From contig NZ_JAFFJV010000015.1 of assembly GCF_016924645.1 (NCBI RefSeq), positions 186,001-250,000 on the forward strand: a stretch of 64,000 nucleotides of DNA, given 5' to 3'. This document shows positions 9,619 to 19,024 of the stretch, in pieces. A program made the position numbers and the translations under genes. How positions within the stretch are numbered: the first letter of the stretch is position 1; every line of letters starts with the position of its first letter. A model generated the notes under the pieces. The model did not search any database and had not been told where the DNA came from. It saw nothing but the letters and a program-made list of their open reading frames with translations. This stretch comes from Rufibacter psychrotolerans (lineage in GTDB: Bacteria > Bacteroidota > Bacteroidia > Cytophagales > Hymenobacteraceae).

Positions 9619-10596
9619 TTAGAAGAAGTAACGAGGGGTTCTGATTGGGGGTTTTGTATTATTTCTAGGCTTTGGCAGCCTGTAGCCAAGCATCACTTCA
9701 TGTGACGTTGCGCTTTTGGCGTTAGTTCCTACGGCGGTATAATCAAAAGCGTATCCAAAGCTCAATGCATTATCTTTTAACAGATACACACCTAACATAC
9801 CAGTGATCGCCTCCCCGAACCTGTAGCCGGCCCCGCCCCAGAACTTGTCATTGAACGTGGCCCGACCACCGGCTTCAAATGAGGTTACCCCGGCATTGAT
9901 ATCCTGCTTTAGCAGTACCGTAGGAGTTACGGCTATAACGTCAGAAAGTTCTATTTCATACCCTCCGGTCACCATCAGGTGCTTCTCGCCGGTTACCGTG
10001 CCATAGTTCCCGTTTCTGCTCTCATTCTCAAATTCATAGGTGGCCCCCAGGAGGTTCGTGATTCCGGCTCCGGCGTACCAGTTATCGTGCTGGTACCAAA
10101 GGCCAGCCCCCAGGTCAAACTTACGGTCTGAGCTGTTGTTGGGCACCCGCACATCCCCCGCGTCATTAGGACGGTACCCGCCCTTGCTCATGTTGGTGAG
10201 CCCTCCCTGGAGGCCAACCCCCAGGATTCCTCCGCCTACGGAGAGATGGTAAGAATAGGCCAGTTGCGTATAGAAGACATCCACCGCCCCAATCTCATCT
10301 TTCATCACCACTAAGCCTATGCCGCTTTTAAGCGCTGAGATAGGAGCCGACACCGTGAACAAAGCCGTTCTGGGAGAGCCGCCTGCGTCAAACGTGCCGT
10401 CATACCCCAGCCACTGGTACCTGTAAAGCACATTCAGTTCCGTTTGCCCCTTTATGCCGGCGTATCCCGGGCTTATAAACTGGCCGTTAAAACCATAATG
10501 GCTAAACTGCGGCAACTGCTGTGCCTTGGCCAGCAGGGGGAACAAAAGCAATAGGAAGAGGACCAGGTTGCGATAATTGTGCATCATTGACAGCAT
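9619..10596 (-). CDS. porP: PorP/SprF-family T9SS outer-membrane protein
   Basis: PorP/SprF-family beta-barrels sit in the outer membrane and interact with the T9SS ring and cargo attachment. A signal peptide (NLVLFLLLLFPLLAKAQ) is followed at once by LPQFSHYGFNGQFISPGYAG, a typical family start. The remainder alternates in short beta-strands with many Gly/Tyr, and ends in aromatic Phe, as outer-membrane barrels do. I prefer ATG at 10596 (325 residues); ATGs at 10587 and 10584 are possible, and the TTG at 10617 is unlikely. A weaker promoter match (TTTG, 20 bases, TAGCTTTT) lies at 10630-10661. The order porP-gldK-gldL-gldM-gldN matches the porPKLMN order of Porphyromonas. Confidence 0.88.
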   Translation of the reverse strand: MLSMMHNYRNLVLFLLLLFPLLAKAQQLPQFSHYGFNGQFISPGYAGIKGQTELNVLYRYQWLGYDGTFDAGGSPRTALFTVSAPISALKSGIGLVVMKDEIGAVDVFYTQLAYSYHLSVGGGILGVGLQGGLTNMSKGGYRPNDAGDVRVPNNSSDRKFDLGAGLWYQHDNWYAGAGITNLLGATYEFENESRNGNYGTVTGEKHLMVTGGYEIELSDVIAVTPTVLLKQDINAGVTSFEAGGRATFNDKFWGGAGYRFGEAITGMLGVYLLKDNALSFGYAFDYTAVGTNAKSATSHEVMLGYRLPKPRNNTKPPIRTPRYFF

Positions 10597-10724
10597 GTAT
10601 TGCCCTTGCTTACCCAAGGGCGATTTGGCAAAAGCTAGTAAATTGTCTATTAACCTCCAAAGGCAACCTCAATATACAAGCCTTAGCCATGCTACGCACA
10701 AATAAAAGAAAGGTAGTTTATCTT

Positions 10725-11516
10725 TTACTTTTTCTTGGAATGTTGTTGGATATATACCTCAATTGCCCCCGTCATGGAAGGAGCATTTGGCATAGGAGCC
10801 TCAATATCCAGCTCTAGTCCAGCATCGCGCACAGCCTGGGCTGTAGTTGGCCCAAAAGCAGCTATCCGGGTATCGTTCTGTTTGAAATCAGGGAAATTCA
10901 CAAACAGAGAATGCACGCCAGAGGGACTGAAGAAGGCAATGCAGTCGTACTTCACCTCCGCCAGATCAGACAAATCTGACGCAACGGTTTTGTACATGGT
11001 TGCTTCCGTGAAGTTAAACCCATTGGCCCGCATAAATTCCGGAATGTCTTCCTTTCTGATGTTAGAGCAAGGGTACAGGAACTTCTCGCTCTTGTGCTTC
11101 TTGAGCACATCAAAAAGGTCAGAAGCTGTTTTTCCGCCAATAAATAGTTTCCGTTTTCTGAGAACGATGTATTTCTGCAGATAGTACGCGGTCTGGTCTG
11201 AAATACAGAAATACTTCATCTCGGCGGGCACTTCTATTTTTCCTTCGGCGCAGATGCGGAAGAAATGGTCAACGGCGTTGCGGCTGGTAAAGATCACGGC
11301 GGTGTGATCCAGGATGTTGATTTTCTCCTTCCTGAAATCTTTGTAGGAAACAGGCTCAATCTCTATAAAGGCCCTGAAATCTACTTTAATGCCGTACTTC
11401 TCAGCAATGCTCAGGTACGGTGAATTATCATTTGCCGGCTTTGGCTGCGTGACTAGAATACTAGAGATTTTCTTTGAATGTCTATCCGCACCCAACACTT
11501 CTTTACCGTCAGCCAT
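10725..11516 (-). CDS. hemD: Uroporphyrinogen-III synthase
   Basis: HemD closes hydroxymethylbilane into uroporphyrinogen III in haem synthesis. The 263-residue protein has the bilobed pattern of the family: SILVTQPKP near the N-terminus, the conserved VIFTSRNAVDHFF (about 75-87), YPCSNIRKEDIPE in the hinge, and FFSPSGVHSLF plus AAFGPTTAQAVRDAGL in the second lobe. The sequence is divergent from enteric HemD but typical for Bacteroidota, where it sits beside DUF4271 and T9SS genes. It is 64 bases downstream of the DUF4271 gene. Confidence 0.85.
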   Translation of the reverse strand: MADGKEVLGADRHSKKISSILVTQPKPANDNSPYLSIAEKYGIKVDFRAFIEIEPVSYKDFRKEKINILDHTAVIFTSRNAVDHFFRICAEGKIEVPAEMKYFCISDQTAYYLQKYIVLRKRKLFIGGKTASDLFDVLKKHKSEKFLYPCSNIRKEDIPEFMRANGFNFTEATMYKTVASDLSDLAEVKYDCIAFFSPSGVHSLFVNFPDFKQNDTRIAAFGPTTAQAVRDAGLELDIEAPMPNAPSMTGAIEVYIQQHSKKK

Positions 11517-11580
11517 GTTTAGAAGGTAGTTTTAACAACTTATAGTCTAAGATCTGTTAGAATTCCGGTCTGAGGACAAG

Positions 11581-12708
11581 CTATACAAAAACAATAAGTT
11601 TTAGTAGAATCATCAGCGGAATCACTTCTGTGGCGCAAAGGTATGAAAATAAATGTAGATTTTTAAGGGAATATTTTTTGTTAACGGTATGGAAAGTCCT
11701 GAACATGGTAAACACCAGCAAGCCCGTAATACTAACGTTGGCGATCCAGTAAATGACCCCCGGAATTGAATTCCATAACCCCAAGTACAGCAGCAATATA
11801 AGCGGCAAAAACACCCCTAAACTCAACAGCGTACGCAGAAACTCACGATACTGCGGCAACACCATTTCGCCCACGCCAAAGATGAATCCCATCAGTTGCA
11901 GGAAGAGGTATTTAAAAATCACAAACAGGAAGATAATCAAGGTATAAAGCAAAATCTTGGAGACAAGATCTGCCTGCGTGGCGGCAAACAACTGGCTCAG
12001 CAGCGCAAGGTCTTCCAGGTTGGTGTGAATGGCGACAATCAGCAGGGCAAAGGACAGGGAAAAAGCCAGCACAAACAGCACGCTAGACCAGTTGCCAATG
12101 GGTTTTGCCAATAATCCTCCCTCCAGGGTAGAGAGCTTGGTGAAGTTGCTCCACCTGAAAATACTGGCGTAATCTGAGTAAAATGTCATGCGGAGGGCTC
12201 CATAGATCAGGCCCACCACTACCATAAAAAAAACCAAAGCGCTCCGGTGCACATCGGGTTGCTTAGGAATGGGCCGGTACGCCGCGTTTGCCTGGGCGTT
12301 TATTGGCACCAAAGATTCCTGCGGCACCCTAAAAGAAGGATAATTGGGCTGCTGGTCAGGGTGCCAAATAGAAAGCAGATGCCGCTTGCCCGGCTTGAGG
12401 TGCGCAGCCAAATCCAACGTGTAGCGGGCGGTGGAATCAGCCACAAAAATGAGCCGGTTGTCTATGAAAAGGCAAAGTTTCTCGCGGGCGGCAAACTCAA
12501 TGCGTGGGTTTGTGAACTTATCTAAGGTCACCCATTGGTACAAGGCCTGGTGTTCTTCATGGTACTCAGGCAAATACGGCACCAACTGGTTCTGTGGGGC
12601 ATGGTAAATCATCCAGTCTGCGGAGAGCAATGGCTTTAACGGCACCGGTTGCCCTACAGCGCCCCCGCACCAAAGCCAGAATCCTATTACCAGCCCCCAG
12701 AAACGCAT
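11581..12708 (-). CDS. DUF4271 membrane protein
   Basis: The function is unknown. The 375-residue protein starts with a signal peptide (MRFWGLVIGFWLWCGGAVG), continues with a soluble segment of about 150 residues, then has six or more membrane helices from about residue 155 to the end (for example VFFMVVVGLIYGALRMTF and ILLYTLIIFLFVIFKYLFL). This arrangement is that of DUF4271, a Bacteroidota family nearly always next to hemD, as here. A role in the envelope or T9SS is only suggested by that neighbourhood. It starts three bases after the end of the glycosyltransferase gene, implying one transcript. Confidence 0.8.
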   Translation of the reverse strand: MRFWGLVIGFWLWCGGAVGQPVPLKPLLSADWMIYHAPQNQLVPYLPEYHEEHQALYQWVTLDKFTNPRIEFAAREKLCLFIDNRLIFVADSTARYTLDLAAHLKPGKRHLLSIWHPDQQPNYPSFRVPQESLVPINAQANAAYRPIPKQPDVHRSALVFFMVVVGLIYGALRMTFYSDYASIFRWSNFTKLSTLEGGLLAKPIGNWSSVLFVLAFSLSFALLIVAIHTNLEDLALLSQLFAATQADLVSKILLYTLIIFLFVIFKYLFLQLMGFIFGVGEMVLPQYREFLRTLLSLGVFLPLILLLYLGLWNSIPGVIYWIANVSITGLLVFTMFRTFHTVNKKYSLKNLHLFSYLCATEVIPLMILLKLIVFV

Positions 12709-12711
12709 GCC

Positions 12712-13752
12712 CTAGCTACTTACCGTAGATTTAGACTTGGTAGAATACTGCCCTAAGACCGCGCTTAACACCACTGAGAAGCCCAGCAGGCACAGCAACA
12801 GGTTAAGGTTACCCCAATGGGAGAAGTTAAATACAAATAAGATCACCAGCACATTGAGTAGCCCCAGAATCACCACCGTAGATACCTGGCTGAACCCCAT
12901 GGCCAGCACCCGGTGGTGGATGTGGTTCTTATCCGGCGCAAAAGGAGACACACCATTCAACACCCGTATGAGGGAAACCCTGATGGTGTCAAAAAGCGGC
13001 ACGAACAACACCCCCAGCGCCACCGCCGGCGATGAAGGCACAAAGCGCATCTCTATAAACTGAATAGCCATAATGGAGACCACAAACCCGCAGAGCAGCG
13101 AACCGGTATCGCCCATAAAGATTCTTGCCTTATAGAAGTTATACCGCAGGAAGCCCAGCAAGCCCCCAATCAGGCAAACTGCCACGCCTGCGTAATTAGA
13201 GTACTGGTCCAGGTGCGCATACCAGAAAAAGAACCCGAAGGTAGATACCACTATGGTGACAATGGTTCCGGCCAGGCCATCTAGCCCGTCAATAAGGTTA
13301 ATGGCGTTGGTAATGCCCACAATGGTGAAAAACGTAAACCCATAGCTCAGCCCATCGGGTAGTTCATTAATCCCGAAAATGCCCTGGAAGCTCGTCACCC
13401 GGATGTCGGCGATAAACATGACCACCCCGGTGGCCAGCACCTGCATGAAGAATTTCTTGAAAGCCGAGATAGACACCAAGTCATCTTTGAGCCCCCCGAA
13501 GAAAAGGATAACGCAACCGGCCAGCACCTGCTGCACCCCGTTAGACAAATCGCCGAAGATGGTGAGCGCCGACATAAACCCCGCAAACACGCCCAAGCCC
13601 CCCAGGCGCGGCGTGAGCGAAACGTGCACCGTTCGCTTGTTGGGTTGATCCAGAATATTCTTCAGATGCGCCACGTACACAATGGACGGGATGGCAAACA
13701 GTGCAATAAAGAAGGACCAGCTAAATGAGAGTAGATAAGTAAAGAATTTCAT
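12712..13752 (-). CDS. WecA/TagO-like undecaprenyl-phosphate sugar-1-phosphate transferase
   Basis: MraY-superfamily membrane enzyme that moves a HexNAc-1-phosphate from a UDP-sugar to undecaprenyl phosphate, the first step for O-antigen-like or wall polysaccharide. The start is ATG 13752 (346 residues); the TTG at 13788 adds twelve unlikely residues. About ten membrane helices are visible. Key motifs are present: RLGGLGVF early, GLKDDL in the second catalytic loop, NAINLIDGLDGLAG (about 150-163), FMGDTGSLLCGF, and HIHHRV near residue 282. The HIHH motif favours the WecA/TagO branch over MraY. It is followed by DUF4271 after three bases. Confidence 0.88.
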   Translation of the reverse strand: MKFFTYLLSFSWSFFIALFAIPSIVYVAHLKNILDQPNKRTVHVSLTPRLGGLGVFAGFMSALTIFGDLSNGVQQVLAGCVILFFGGLKDDLVSISAFKKFFMQVLATGVVMFIADIRVTSFQGIFGINELPDGLSYGFTFFTIVGITNAINLIDGLDGLAGTIVTIVVSTFGFFFWYAHLDQYSNYAGVAVCLIGGLLGFLRYNFYKARIFMGDTGSLLCGFVVSIMAIQFIEMRFVPSSPAVALGVLFVPLFDTIRVSLIRVLNGVSPFAPDKNHIHHRVLAMGFSQVSTVVILGLLNVLVILFVFNFSHWGNLNLLLCLLGFSVVLSAVLGQYSTKSKSTVSS

Positions 13753-13826
13753 GCCATGTCTTATGTTTAAAAGGCTGACAGGAAGCAACTGCCGCCTGTA
13801 TTTCGCTGAGCAAAGCCCAGTGCCAC

Positions 13827-14231
13827 CTAGGAGTGCAGCACCCCTTCTTTTTCCAGGATAGAAATATGGATCAGGTTCTCTTCCACCACGCTGCCGGGCA
13901 CAAACAGGAACCGCTTGTCATGGATGTTACGACCCACGTAATAACTAACCCAGAACTCATTGGTGATATGGAACAAACTTGGGTCAATAGGCTCCACCTG
14001 CATGGCCGTTTTAGGCCCTACCTGTTCAAACATGTGCCGCAACACAGAGGTCTTCACCTCCTGGCCCTCGTACTCGCCGTATCCTTTGGAGGAGATGAGC
14101 ACGTTGTCCAGGTAAAAATCATTGTTGTTGATAAAGTACACATTCCATTCTTCCTGCGCAAGCGCATTCACTTCTCTTGCAATAGCAATGGACACCCCCT
14201 CTACCTGATGGAAATCTATGTCTTTCTTCAT
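13827..14231 (-). CDS. Conserved protein of unknown function
   Basis: I do not recognise a characterised domain. The 134 residues form a compact soluble protein with no signal peptide or membrane helix. Near its middle are LISSKGYGEYEGQEVKT and later VSYYVGRNIHDKRFLFVPGS, which look like paired beta-strands. A similar protein is, as far as I recall, widespread in Bacteroidota with no assigned job. It begins two bases after the end of lipB and is probably translated from the same message. Confidence 0.7.
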   Translation of the reverse strand: MKKDIDFHQVEGVSIAIAREVNALAQEEWNVYFINNNDFYLDNVLISSKGYGEYEGQEVKTSVLRHMFEQVGPKTAMQVEPIDPSLFHITNEFWVSYYVGRNIHDKRFLFVPGSVVEENLIHISILEKEGVLHS

Positions 14232-14233
14232 GT

Positions 14234-14983
14234 TTAGTGTTGCTGCACCAGCATCTTTGCGTCAAACAGTTCTTCAAAATGACGGAGGAGTTTCTCCTCC
14301 ACTTCGGGCAAGGGCACGGCGCGGCCCAGTTCCTTCTCCAGCGAAGTTACCGCCTTGTCTGAGATCCCGCAGGGGACAATGTTGCCAAAATAGCCCAGGT
14401 CTGTGTTCACATTGAGGGCAAGCCCGTGCATGGTCACCCACCGGCTGCATTTCACGCCCATGGCGCAGATCTTCCTAGGGTTGCGCTGCTCCTCAAAGTC
14501 CAGCCACACTCCGGTTAGTCCTACTATACGACCGGCCTGCAAGCCATAGTCTGCCAGGGTTTTAATCACCGCCTCCTCCAGAAGCCGCAGGTACTGGTGA
14601 ATGTCGGTAAAGAAATTCTCCAAATCCAGGATGGGGTAGGCCACCAACTGGCCAGGACCATGATACGTAATGTCGCCCCCTCTGTTTATCTTATAGAAGG
14701 AGGCCTGCTTTGCCTCCAAGCCTTGTTCATCTAACAGCAGATGCTCTTCATGCCCGCTCTTGCCCAGTGTGTAGACATGCGGATGCTCACAAAGCAGCAA
14801 ATAATTAGGAGTGGACAGCTTAGCATCATCTGGCAAGGCTCGGTTGCGGGTTTTCAGGTCCACAATGTCTTTCAAGAGCTTCTCCTGGTAATCCCAGGCC
14901 TGCTGATAGTCTACCAGACCCATTCTCTCAAAAACGATTTCCCTGTTCTGTTTCATGGTCTTGTCGCGTCCCTCCTCTATCAT
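14234..14983 (-). CDS. lipB: Lipoyl(octanoyl) transferase LipB
   Basis: LipB moves octanoyl from acyl carrier protein to the E2 and H-protein lipoyl domains, the first step of lipoate assembly. Diagnostic motifs: GGDITYHGPGQLVAYPI (about 103-119), the lysine in CAMGVKCSRWVTMHGLALNV, and the catalytic cysteine in IVPCGISDKAVTSL. Length is 249 residues from ATG 14983; an ATG at 14956 is also possible, with a GAGGAGGGA purine run about 18 bases upstream of it. It opens the run lipB, unknown protein, glycosyltransferase, DUF4271, hemD. Confidence 0.95.
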   Translation of the reverse strand: MIEEGRDKTMKQNREIVFERMGLVDYQQAWDYQEKLLKDIVDLKTRNRALPDDAKLSTPNYLLLCEHPHVYTLGKSGHEEHLLLDEQGLEAKQASFYKINRGGDITYHGPGQLVAYPILDLENFFTDIHQYLRLLEEAVIKTLADYGLQAGRIVGLTGVWLDFEEQRNPRKICAMGVKCSRWVTMHGLALNVNTDLGYFGNIVPCGISDKAVTSLEKELGRAVPLPEVEEKLLRHFEELFDAKMLVQQH

Positions 14984-15109
14984 TAATCATATTTTCCCTT
15001 TCAGCGCTGTATCCTATTTGCCCTATACAAGAAACCTACTCTTCACGTATAGAATGATTTGCAAAAAGAATTCTGTGCAAATTACTCATTAAACCAGCAC
15101 CTACCAAAA

Positions 15110-15463
15110 ATGGCGTACAATACTCACTTAGGTCAACTGGGCGAAAGGGCGGCGGAGGCTTACCTCACGGCCAAGGGTTTTACGGTGCTAGAAAGAAATT
15201 ATCGCCATAAGCGCGCCGAAGTAGACCTGATAGTGGCCAAGGAAAAACTGCTGGTGCTGGTAGAAGTAAAGACCCGGAGCACCTATGCGTACGGCTTCCC
15301 GGAGGAGGCCGTCTCGGCCCGCAAGGAAGCCCTGCTGCAGCTGGCGGCCGACCATTATGTAGAGCAGCACCAGTGGCGGCACGAGGTGCGATTTGACGTG
15401 ATCTCCATTCTCTGGAAGAACGGGCAGCCCGATCTTGTGCACATTGAGGACGCTTTCCATTGA
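15110..15463 (+). CDS. YraN/UPF0102-family endonuclease-like protein
   Basis: The 117-residue protein from ATG 15110 matches the YraN (UPF0102) family, which has a restriction-endonuclease-like fold. The conserved core is present: GERAAEAYLTAKGF, LERNYRH, the acidic pair in AEVDLIV and the EVKTRS motif (D-(E/V)xK type). The residues fit a PD-(D/E)xK nuclease site, though activity is not established for most members. An upstream in-frame start at 15059 would add 17 residues that the family lacks. The gene stands alone, divergent from lipB. Confidence 0.88.
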   Translation: MAYNTHLGQLGERAAEAYLTAKGFTVLERNYRHKRAEVDLIVAKEKLLVLVEVKTRSTYAYGFPEEAVSARKEALLQLAADHYVEQHQWRHEVRFDVISILWKNGQPDLVHIEDAFH

Positions 15464-15522
15464 AGACCACCCAACGCTCCCACAGAAACCTCCCGCCTTA
15501 GCCTGGCAGCGCACCAAAAGCA

Positions 15523-15570
15523 AAACCCGTTTGGGGGCTGTTTTCTGGGAAACAGCCCCCAAACGGGTTT
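15523..15570. terminator. Perfect 21-bp palindrome, terminator-like, of the dispersed repeat family
   Basis: Bases 15523-15543 and 15550-15570 are exact reverse complements (AAACCCGTTTGGGGGCTGTTT on the left) around the loop TCTGGG. It lies between the convergent yraN and the MORN-like gene and would act in both directions. It is the most perfect copy of the GTTTTAGG/CCTAAAAC-type palindrome seen throughout the window. Confidence 0.8.
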
Positions 15571-15602
15571 ATCATCAAAAATAACCTTTTAAGGAGGGAG
15601 GA

Positions 15603-16517
15603 TCAGTCCTTTTTCTCAAACACCAGACTCCCATGCCGGTCATACTGCTTCACCAGCACCGGCTCCATCTTGGGGTCAAAGGCCGACTCAGGGTACTGGA
15701 ACTCAAACTGCCGGCGGCCCCTGAAGTCATAGAAATTGATCCAGGTGCCCACTTTCCGGCCTTTGTCGTACATGCCTTGCCACTCCAACTGGCCGTTCTC
15801 ATAGAATTTGTAGTACTCGCCCTGCACCTGACCGTACTGATACGGAATCACTTCCTTAATCTTGGTTTTGGCGGCGTCATAGTACGTGATCACGGCGTCG
15901 CGCAGGAAGCCTTTCTCATAGTGCACCTTCTGGGTGAGCGTACTGTCTGGCCTGAACGTTTCCCAGCGCAGGTGTTTGGCTCCTACGTAAAAGTAGCCTT
16001 GCTCTATGACCACATCACCCCGCTTTTTGGTGTAGGGACCGTGCAGGATGAGCATTTGCGTCTTAGAGGGATCAAGGGTGGGCGACCTGAAGATTCGGCG
16101 CTTCTTTACGTCAAAGAAGTGCTTGTCGCGCACGTACGGGTTGGGGTCTTTGTACTCGCGCAGGTAATAGAACGTCTCCACAATCTGGTTTTTGCCTTTT
16201 CCCTGACGGGCAAACCCCTTCTTCACCCGATAACCGAAGTAGGTCTTCTTCTTTTTGGGCTCCTTTTTCTTGTCTTTCTTCTCTTTCTTGGCCGCCTGGA
16301 CACTGTCTGTGGCAGCGGTGGCCAAAGAAGGCGCAGAAAGCGAATCAGTGAGGGCAACCGAGTCAACCGGGTTTACATCCAAGCCCTGGTCTTTTTGCCA
16401 GAAGAAAAGCTTCTTTTTCTCCTTCCCGATGACTTGGGCCTGTGCTTTCTGGTGCGCCCCCCAAAGCATGGCGGAGCAAAGGAACAGCACCTTCATCAAA
16501 GTTCTCATTTCACCCAT
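15603..16517 (-). CDS. Secreted MORN/YwqK-like repeat protein
   Basis: A signal peptide (LMKVLFLCSAMLWGAHQKAQA) precedes a low-complexity Lys/Asp/Ser linker (about 50-100), then a domain with MORN-like strands such as GEYYKFYENGQLEWQG and GKVGTWINFYDFRGRR. These are seen in the so-called YwqK family. It ends in KQYDRHGSLVFEKKD. The precise function is unknown; repeats of this type often mediate binding at membranes or between proteins. Starts at 16517, 16508 or 16496 are all plausible. It ends 33 bases from the palindromic terminator at 15523-15570. Confidence 0.65.
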   Translation of the reverse strand: MGEMRTLMKVLFLCSAMLWGAHQKAQAQVIGKEKKKLFFWQKDQGLDVNPVDSVALTDSLSAPSLATAATDSVQAAKKEKKDKKKEPKKKKTYFGYRVKKGFARQGKGKNQIVETFYYLREYKDPNPYVRDKHFFDVKKRRIFRSPTLDPSKTQMLILHGPYTKKRGDVVIEQGYFYVGAKHLRWETFRPDSTLTQKVHYEKGFLRDAVITYYDAAKTKIKEVIPYQYGQVQGEYYKFYENGQLEWQGMYDKGRKVGTWINFYDFRGRRQFEFQYPESAFDPKMEPVLVKQYDRHGSLVFEKKD

Positions 16518-16747
16518 AGCAGATGTCTACTTTCTGAATCTTGCTTATAACGTTTTTACCCGTTCAATTGGTATACCGCACCCTGTACGCACAGCCATGC
16601 GCCAGGAGTTGCCGTACGTGAAGAACAAATCACGCTAAATAAAATTCAGATTCGGCGGTTTTTCACCTGTTTTTCTGAAATCAAGCAAAAAACCACTATC
16701 AGGCCCGGTTGTAAGGCTTGGAGCGGGAAGAGACAAAACAGAACGGC

Positions 16748-17581
16748 TTACAGCGAGCTGGCTAGCGGGGCAGGCTCAACGGCCACCCGCACCAATCCCT
16801 GGAAACCTTTCTTCCCCAGATCCTGACGGGCCTGCTCGGCGGTGGTCTTGGAGACAAAGCGGCCGGCTAAGATGCGGTGCACCTTCTGCCCGTTCACGGT
16901 CTCTTCAACCAAGACAATGGGCATCTTCTGGTACAGCTTGCGCAGCTTCTCCACCTGAGCCGTAGCGTAGGCCAGATTCCCGAAGGCTCCGGCCTGCACC
17001 ACATACACCTGGGTTTGCGCCAGGGAAGGAGTAATAGGCGTTGGGTTGGTAGCAGTTGCGGTTGCCGGAGTTGGGGGGGCAGTAGCTTTAGGGGTCTCCG
17101 CAGCTTCTTTGATGGCTTCTGCCTTGGCCAGGGCCAGTGCTTCTTCCTTGGCAGCCTGCTCTGCTCTGGCTTTCGCTCTGCTGGCCAGGAACGCCTCGGG
17201 CAATTCCACCACTTCCACGGTCACATCGGCCAGGCCGTCTTTGCGGTAGTGGATTTTGCGGGCGGCGGCCTCAGATAGGTCTATGATGCGGGCTCCCCTG
17301 AAAGGACCGCGGTCGTTGATACGCACTACCACGCTCTCGCCGGTAGCCAGGTTGGTAACTTTTACTTTGCTGCCTAAAGGAAGTTCATTATGCGCGGCCG
17401 TAAGCTTGTGGCGGTTGTAGATTTCCCCGCTGCTGGTGGGTCGGCCATGGTATTTGGCCCCGTACCAAGAGGCCAGTCCGTTTTGCTTATCGCCTACTTC
17501 CTGCCCAAAGGCGGCTGGCGCAAAGCTGATGAAAAAGATAAAAAGAACGGTAAGCGCATTGTAAATTTTCAGTTTCCCCAT
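16748..17581 (-). CDS. rlpA: RlpA-family septal-ring lytic transglycosylase with SPOR domain
   Basis: RlpA cleaves denuded glycan strands at the septum. The signal peptide (ALTVLFIFFISFAPAAFG) is followed by a double-psi beta-barrel: GLASWYGAKYHGRPTSSGE, LTAAHNELPLGSKVKVTNL and VRINDRGPFRGARIIDLS (about 35-115), including the Asp-Arg-Gly-Pro motif. A Lys/Ala/Glu-rich helix and a Pro/Thr linker lead to a C-terminal SPOR domain (YVVQAGAFGNLAYA and VHRILAGRFVSKTTA), which binds denuded peptidoglycan. Length is 277 residues. A shorter RlpA-like protein lies at 48034-48444. Confidence 0.9.
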   Translation of the reverse strand: MGKLKIYNALTVLFIFFISFAPAAFGQEVGDKQNGLASWYGAKYHGRPTSSGEIYNRHKLTAAHNELPLGSKVKVTNLATGESVVVRINDRGPFRGARIIDLSEAAARKIHYRKDGLADVTVEVVELPEAFLASRAKARAEQAAKEEALALAKAEAIKEAAETPKATAPPTPATATATNPTPITPSLAQTQVYVVQAGAFGNLAYATAQVEKLRKLYQKMPIVLVEETVNGQKVHRILAGRFVSKTTAEQARQDLGKKGFQGLVRVAVEPAPLASSL

Positions 17582-18003
17582 TTTAGGTTTTGTTGGTGGA
17601 ACATCAATTTCAAGGCGACAAAATTAGGGCTAAATTCCCTCATGTCAAGCCGCCCGCCGTTGAGCACATGGTTTACACTCTACTAAAACTCATTAAAACA
17701 ACATTATTTTTATTAAATATCCAAATTTGCAAACCTGCAGTATAACTTAATTTACAATTCATGGTATGCCAGATTTCCTATTCATCAAGAAGAAATTTTC
17801 TACCAATACAGGCAATAAAAGCCGATTTTCTTCCCTAAATTGGATTAAAATGACATACCTGCTTTATCGCCAAATCCTTAGAAAAATAGAAACCGAAAAA
17901 TAAAAATCTATTTTTTCTGAAAAATTTAGCTGAAGGCCTAAAAACAGAGGCAATTGCCTACGAATTTAGCAGTTATATATAAAAAACAAAATATTTATAC
18001 ACC
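17582..18003. other. AT-rich divergent intergenic region
   Basis: About 420 bases between the divergent rlpA and DUF72 genes. From about 17690 to 18000 it is strongly AT-rich. It must hold the promoters of both genes, but I could not single out a clear TAnnTTTG/-33 pair. I see no open reading frame of note and no strong hairpin. Confidence 0.4.
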
Positions 18004-18912
18004 ATGGATTTCGGACGCCTGCCAGACATCAGCAAAGTAGACTTCAGCCTGCCCGTAGACCACCCGGGTACCGCCCACGTCTTGGCCCGTGCCCAACGGC
18101 CTACCCGCCCAAATCTGTACCTGGGTTGCCCTACCTGGACCAACAAACCCTGGATAGGCACGTACTATCCGGCCGGAGCCCAGGATGCCCAACTACTCTA
18201 TTGGTATGCCCGGCAATTCAACACGCTGGAAATGAACACCACCCACTACCGCATTCCAGATGCCACCGCTATTCATAGATGGAAACAGGCAGTGCCTCCG
18301 GGGTTCGTGTTCTGCCCCAAGCTGCCCCAGGTCATCAGCCATGATCAACTCCTTCAGAATGCCGGGGAACCCACCAAGCTTTTCTGCGATGCCATCTTAG
18401 GGTTAGGTGAAAGCCTGGGCATGGCCTTTCTGCAGTTGCCGCCTTTCTTTGGGCCTGAAGATTGGCCTATTCTGGAGCAGTACCTTATGAACTTTCCGCC
18501 AGAAGTACCTTTAGCGGTGGAGTTCCGGCACGAGAACTGGTTCAAGGAATCGGCCGTGACGCAACGGGCCTTCCAGACACTAGAGGAACGGCAGATTACT
18601 ACGGTGATCACCGATGTAGCCGGAAGAAGAGATGTGCTACACATGCGCCTCACCACGCCCGTAGCCATGGTACGGTTCAACGGCCACGCCCTGCACCCCA
18701 CCGATTACACCCGCCTGGATGCCTGGGCCGACCGGTTGCACCAATGGCTGGAGCAGGGGCTGCACACCGTGTACTTTTTTATGCACCAGAAAGAGATCAT
18801 GGATGCCCCACCCGCCTTGGTGCACCTGATGGATAGACTGGAGAAACACACCGGTTTGGCTTTACAGCGGCCCAAAAAGGTGCAGCAATACATTCAGGGG
18901 CAACTTTTTTAG
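18004..18912 (+). CDS. DUF72 (YecE-like) TIM-barrel protein
   Basis: The 302-residue protein has the DUF72 pattern: LYLGCPTWTNKPWIGTYYP near 40, YARQFNTLEMNTTHYRIP, WKQAVPPGFVFCPKLPQ, AFLQLPPFFG, PLAVEFRHENWF and VMVRFNGH. The fold is a TIM-barrel; the biochemical role is not known, although some relatives have been linked to Fe-S or nucleic-acid functions. There is no signal peptide, so it is cytoplasmic. The ATG at 18004 follows an A-rich leader typical of Bacteroidota starts. Confidence 0.85.
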   Translation: MDFGRLPDISKVDFSLPVDHPGTAHVLARAQRPTRPNLYLGCPTWTNKPWIGTYYPAGAQDAQLLYWYARQFNTLEMNTTHYRIPDATAIHRWKQAVPPGFVFCPKLPQVISHDQLLQNAGEPTKLFCDAILGLGESLGMAFLQLPPFFGPEDWPILEQYLMNFPPEVPLAVEFRHENWFKESAVTQRAFQTLEERQITTVITDVAGRRDVLHMRLTTPVAMVRFNGHALHPTDYTRLDAWADRLHQWLEQGLHTVYFFMHQKEIMDAPPALVHLMDRLEKHTGLALQRPKKVQQYIQGQLF

Positions 18913-19024
18913 ACTGGCACTCAGAGCCTTCGGCTTACTCGTGAAAAAAATAAGAGGAGAAATGCAACCATGGGCAGTCTGCCTGAATCTTTCAGAGAAA
19001 CACGCCACTAAACCCCTGTTTACT

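Noticed and set aside
15633-16550. 305-codon open frame on the plus strand
   Set aside because: It is antisense to the secreted MORN-like gene, which has a good signal peptide. The product is a mirror of its codon bias.
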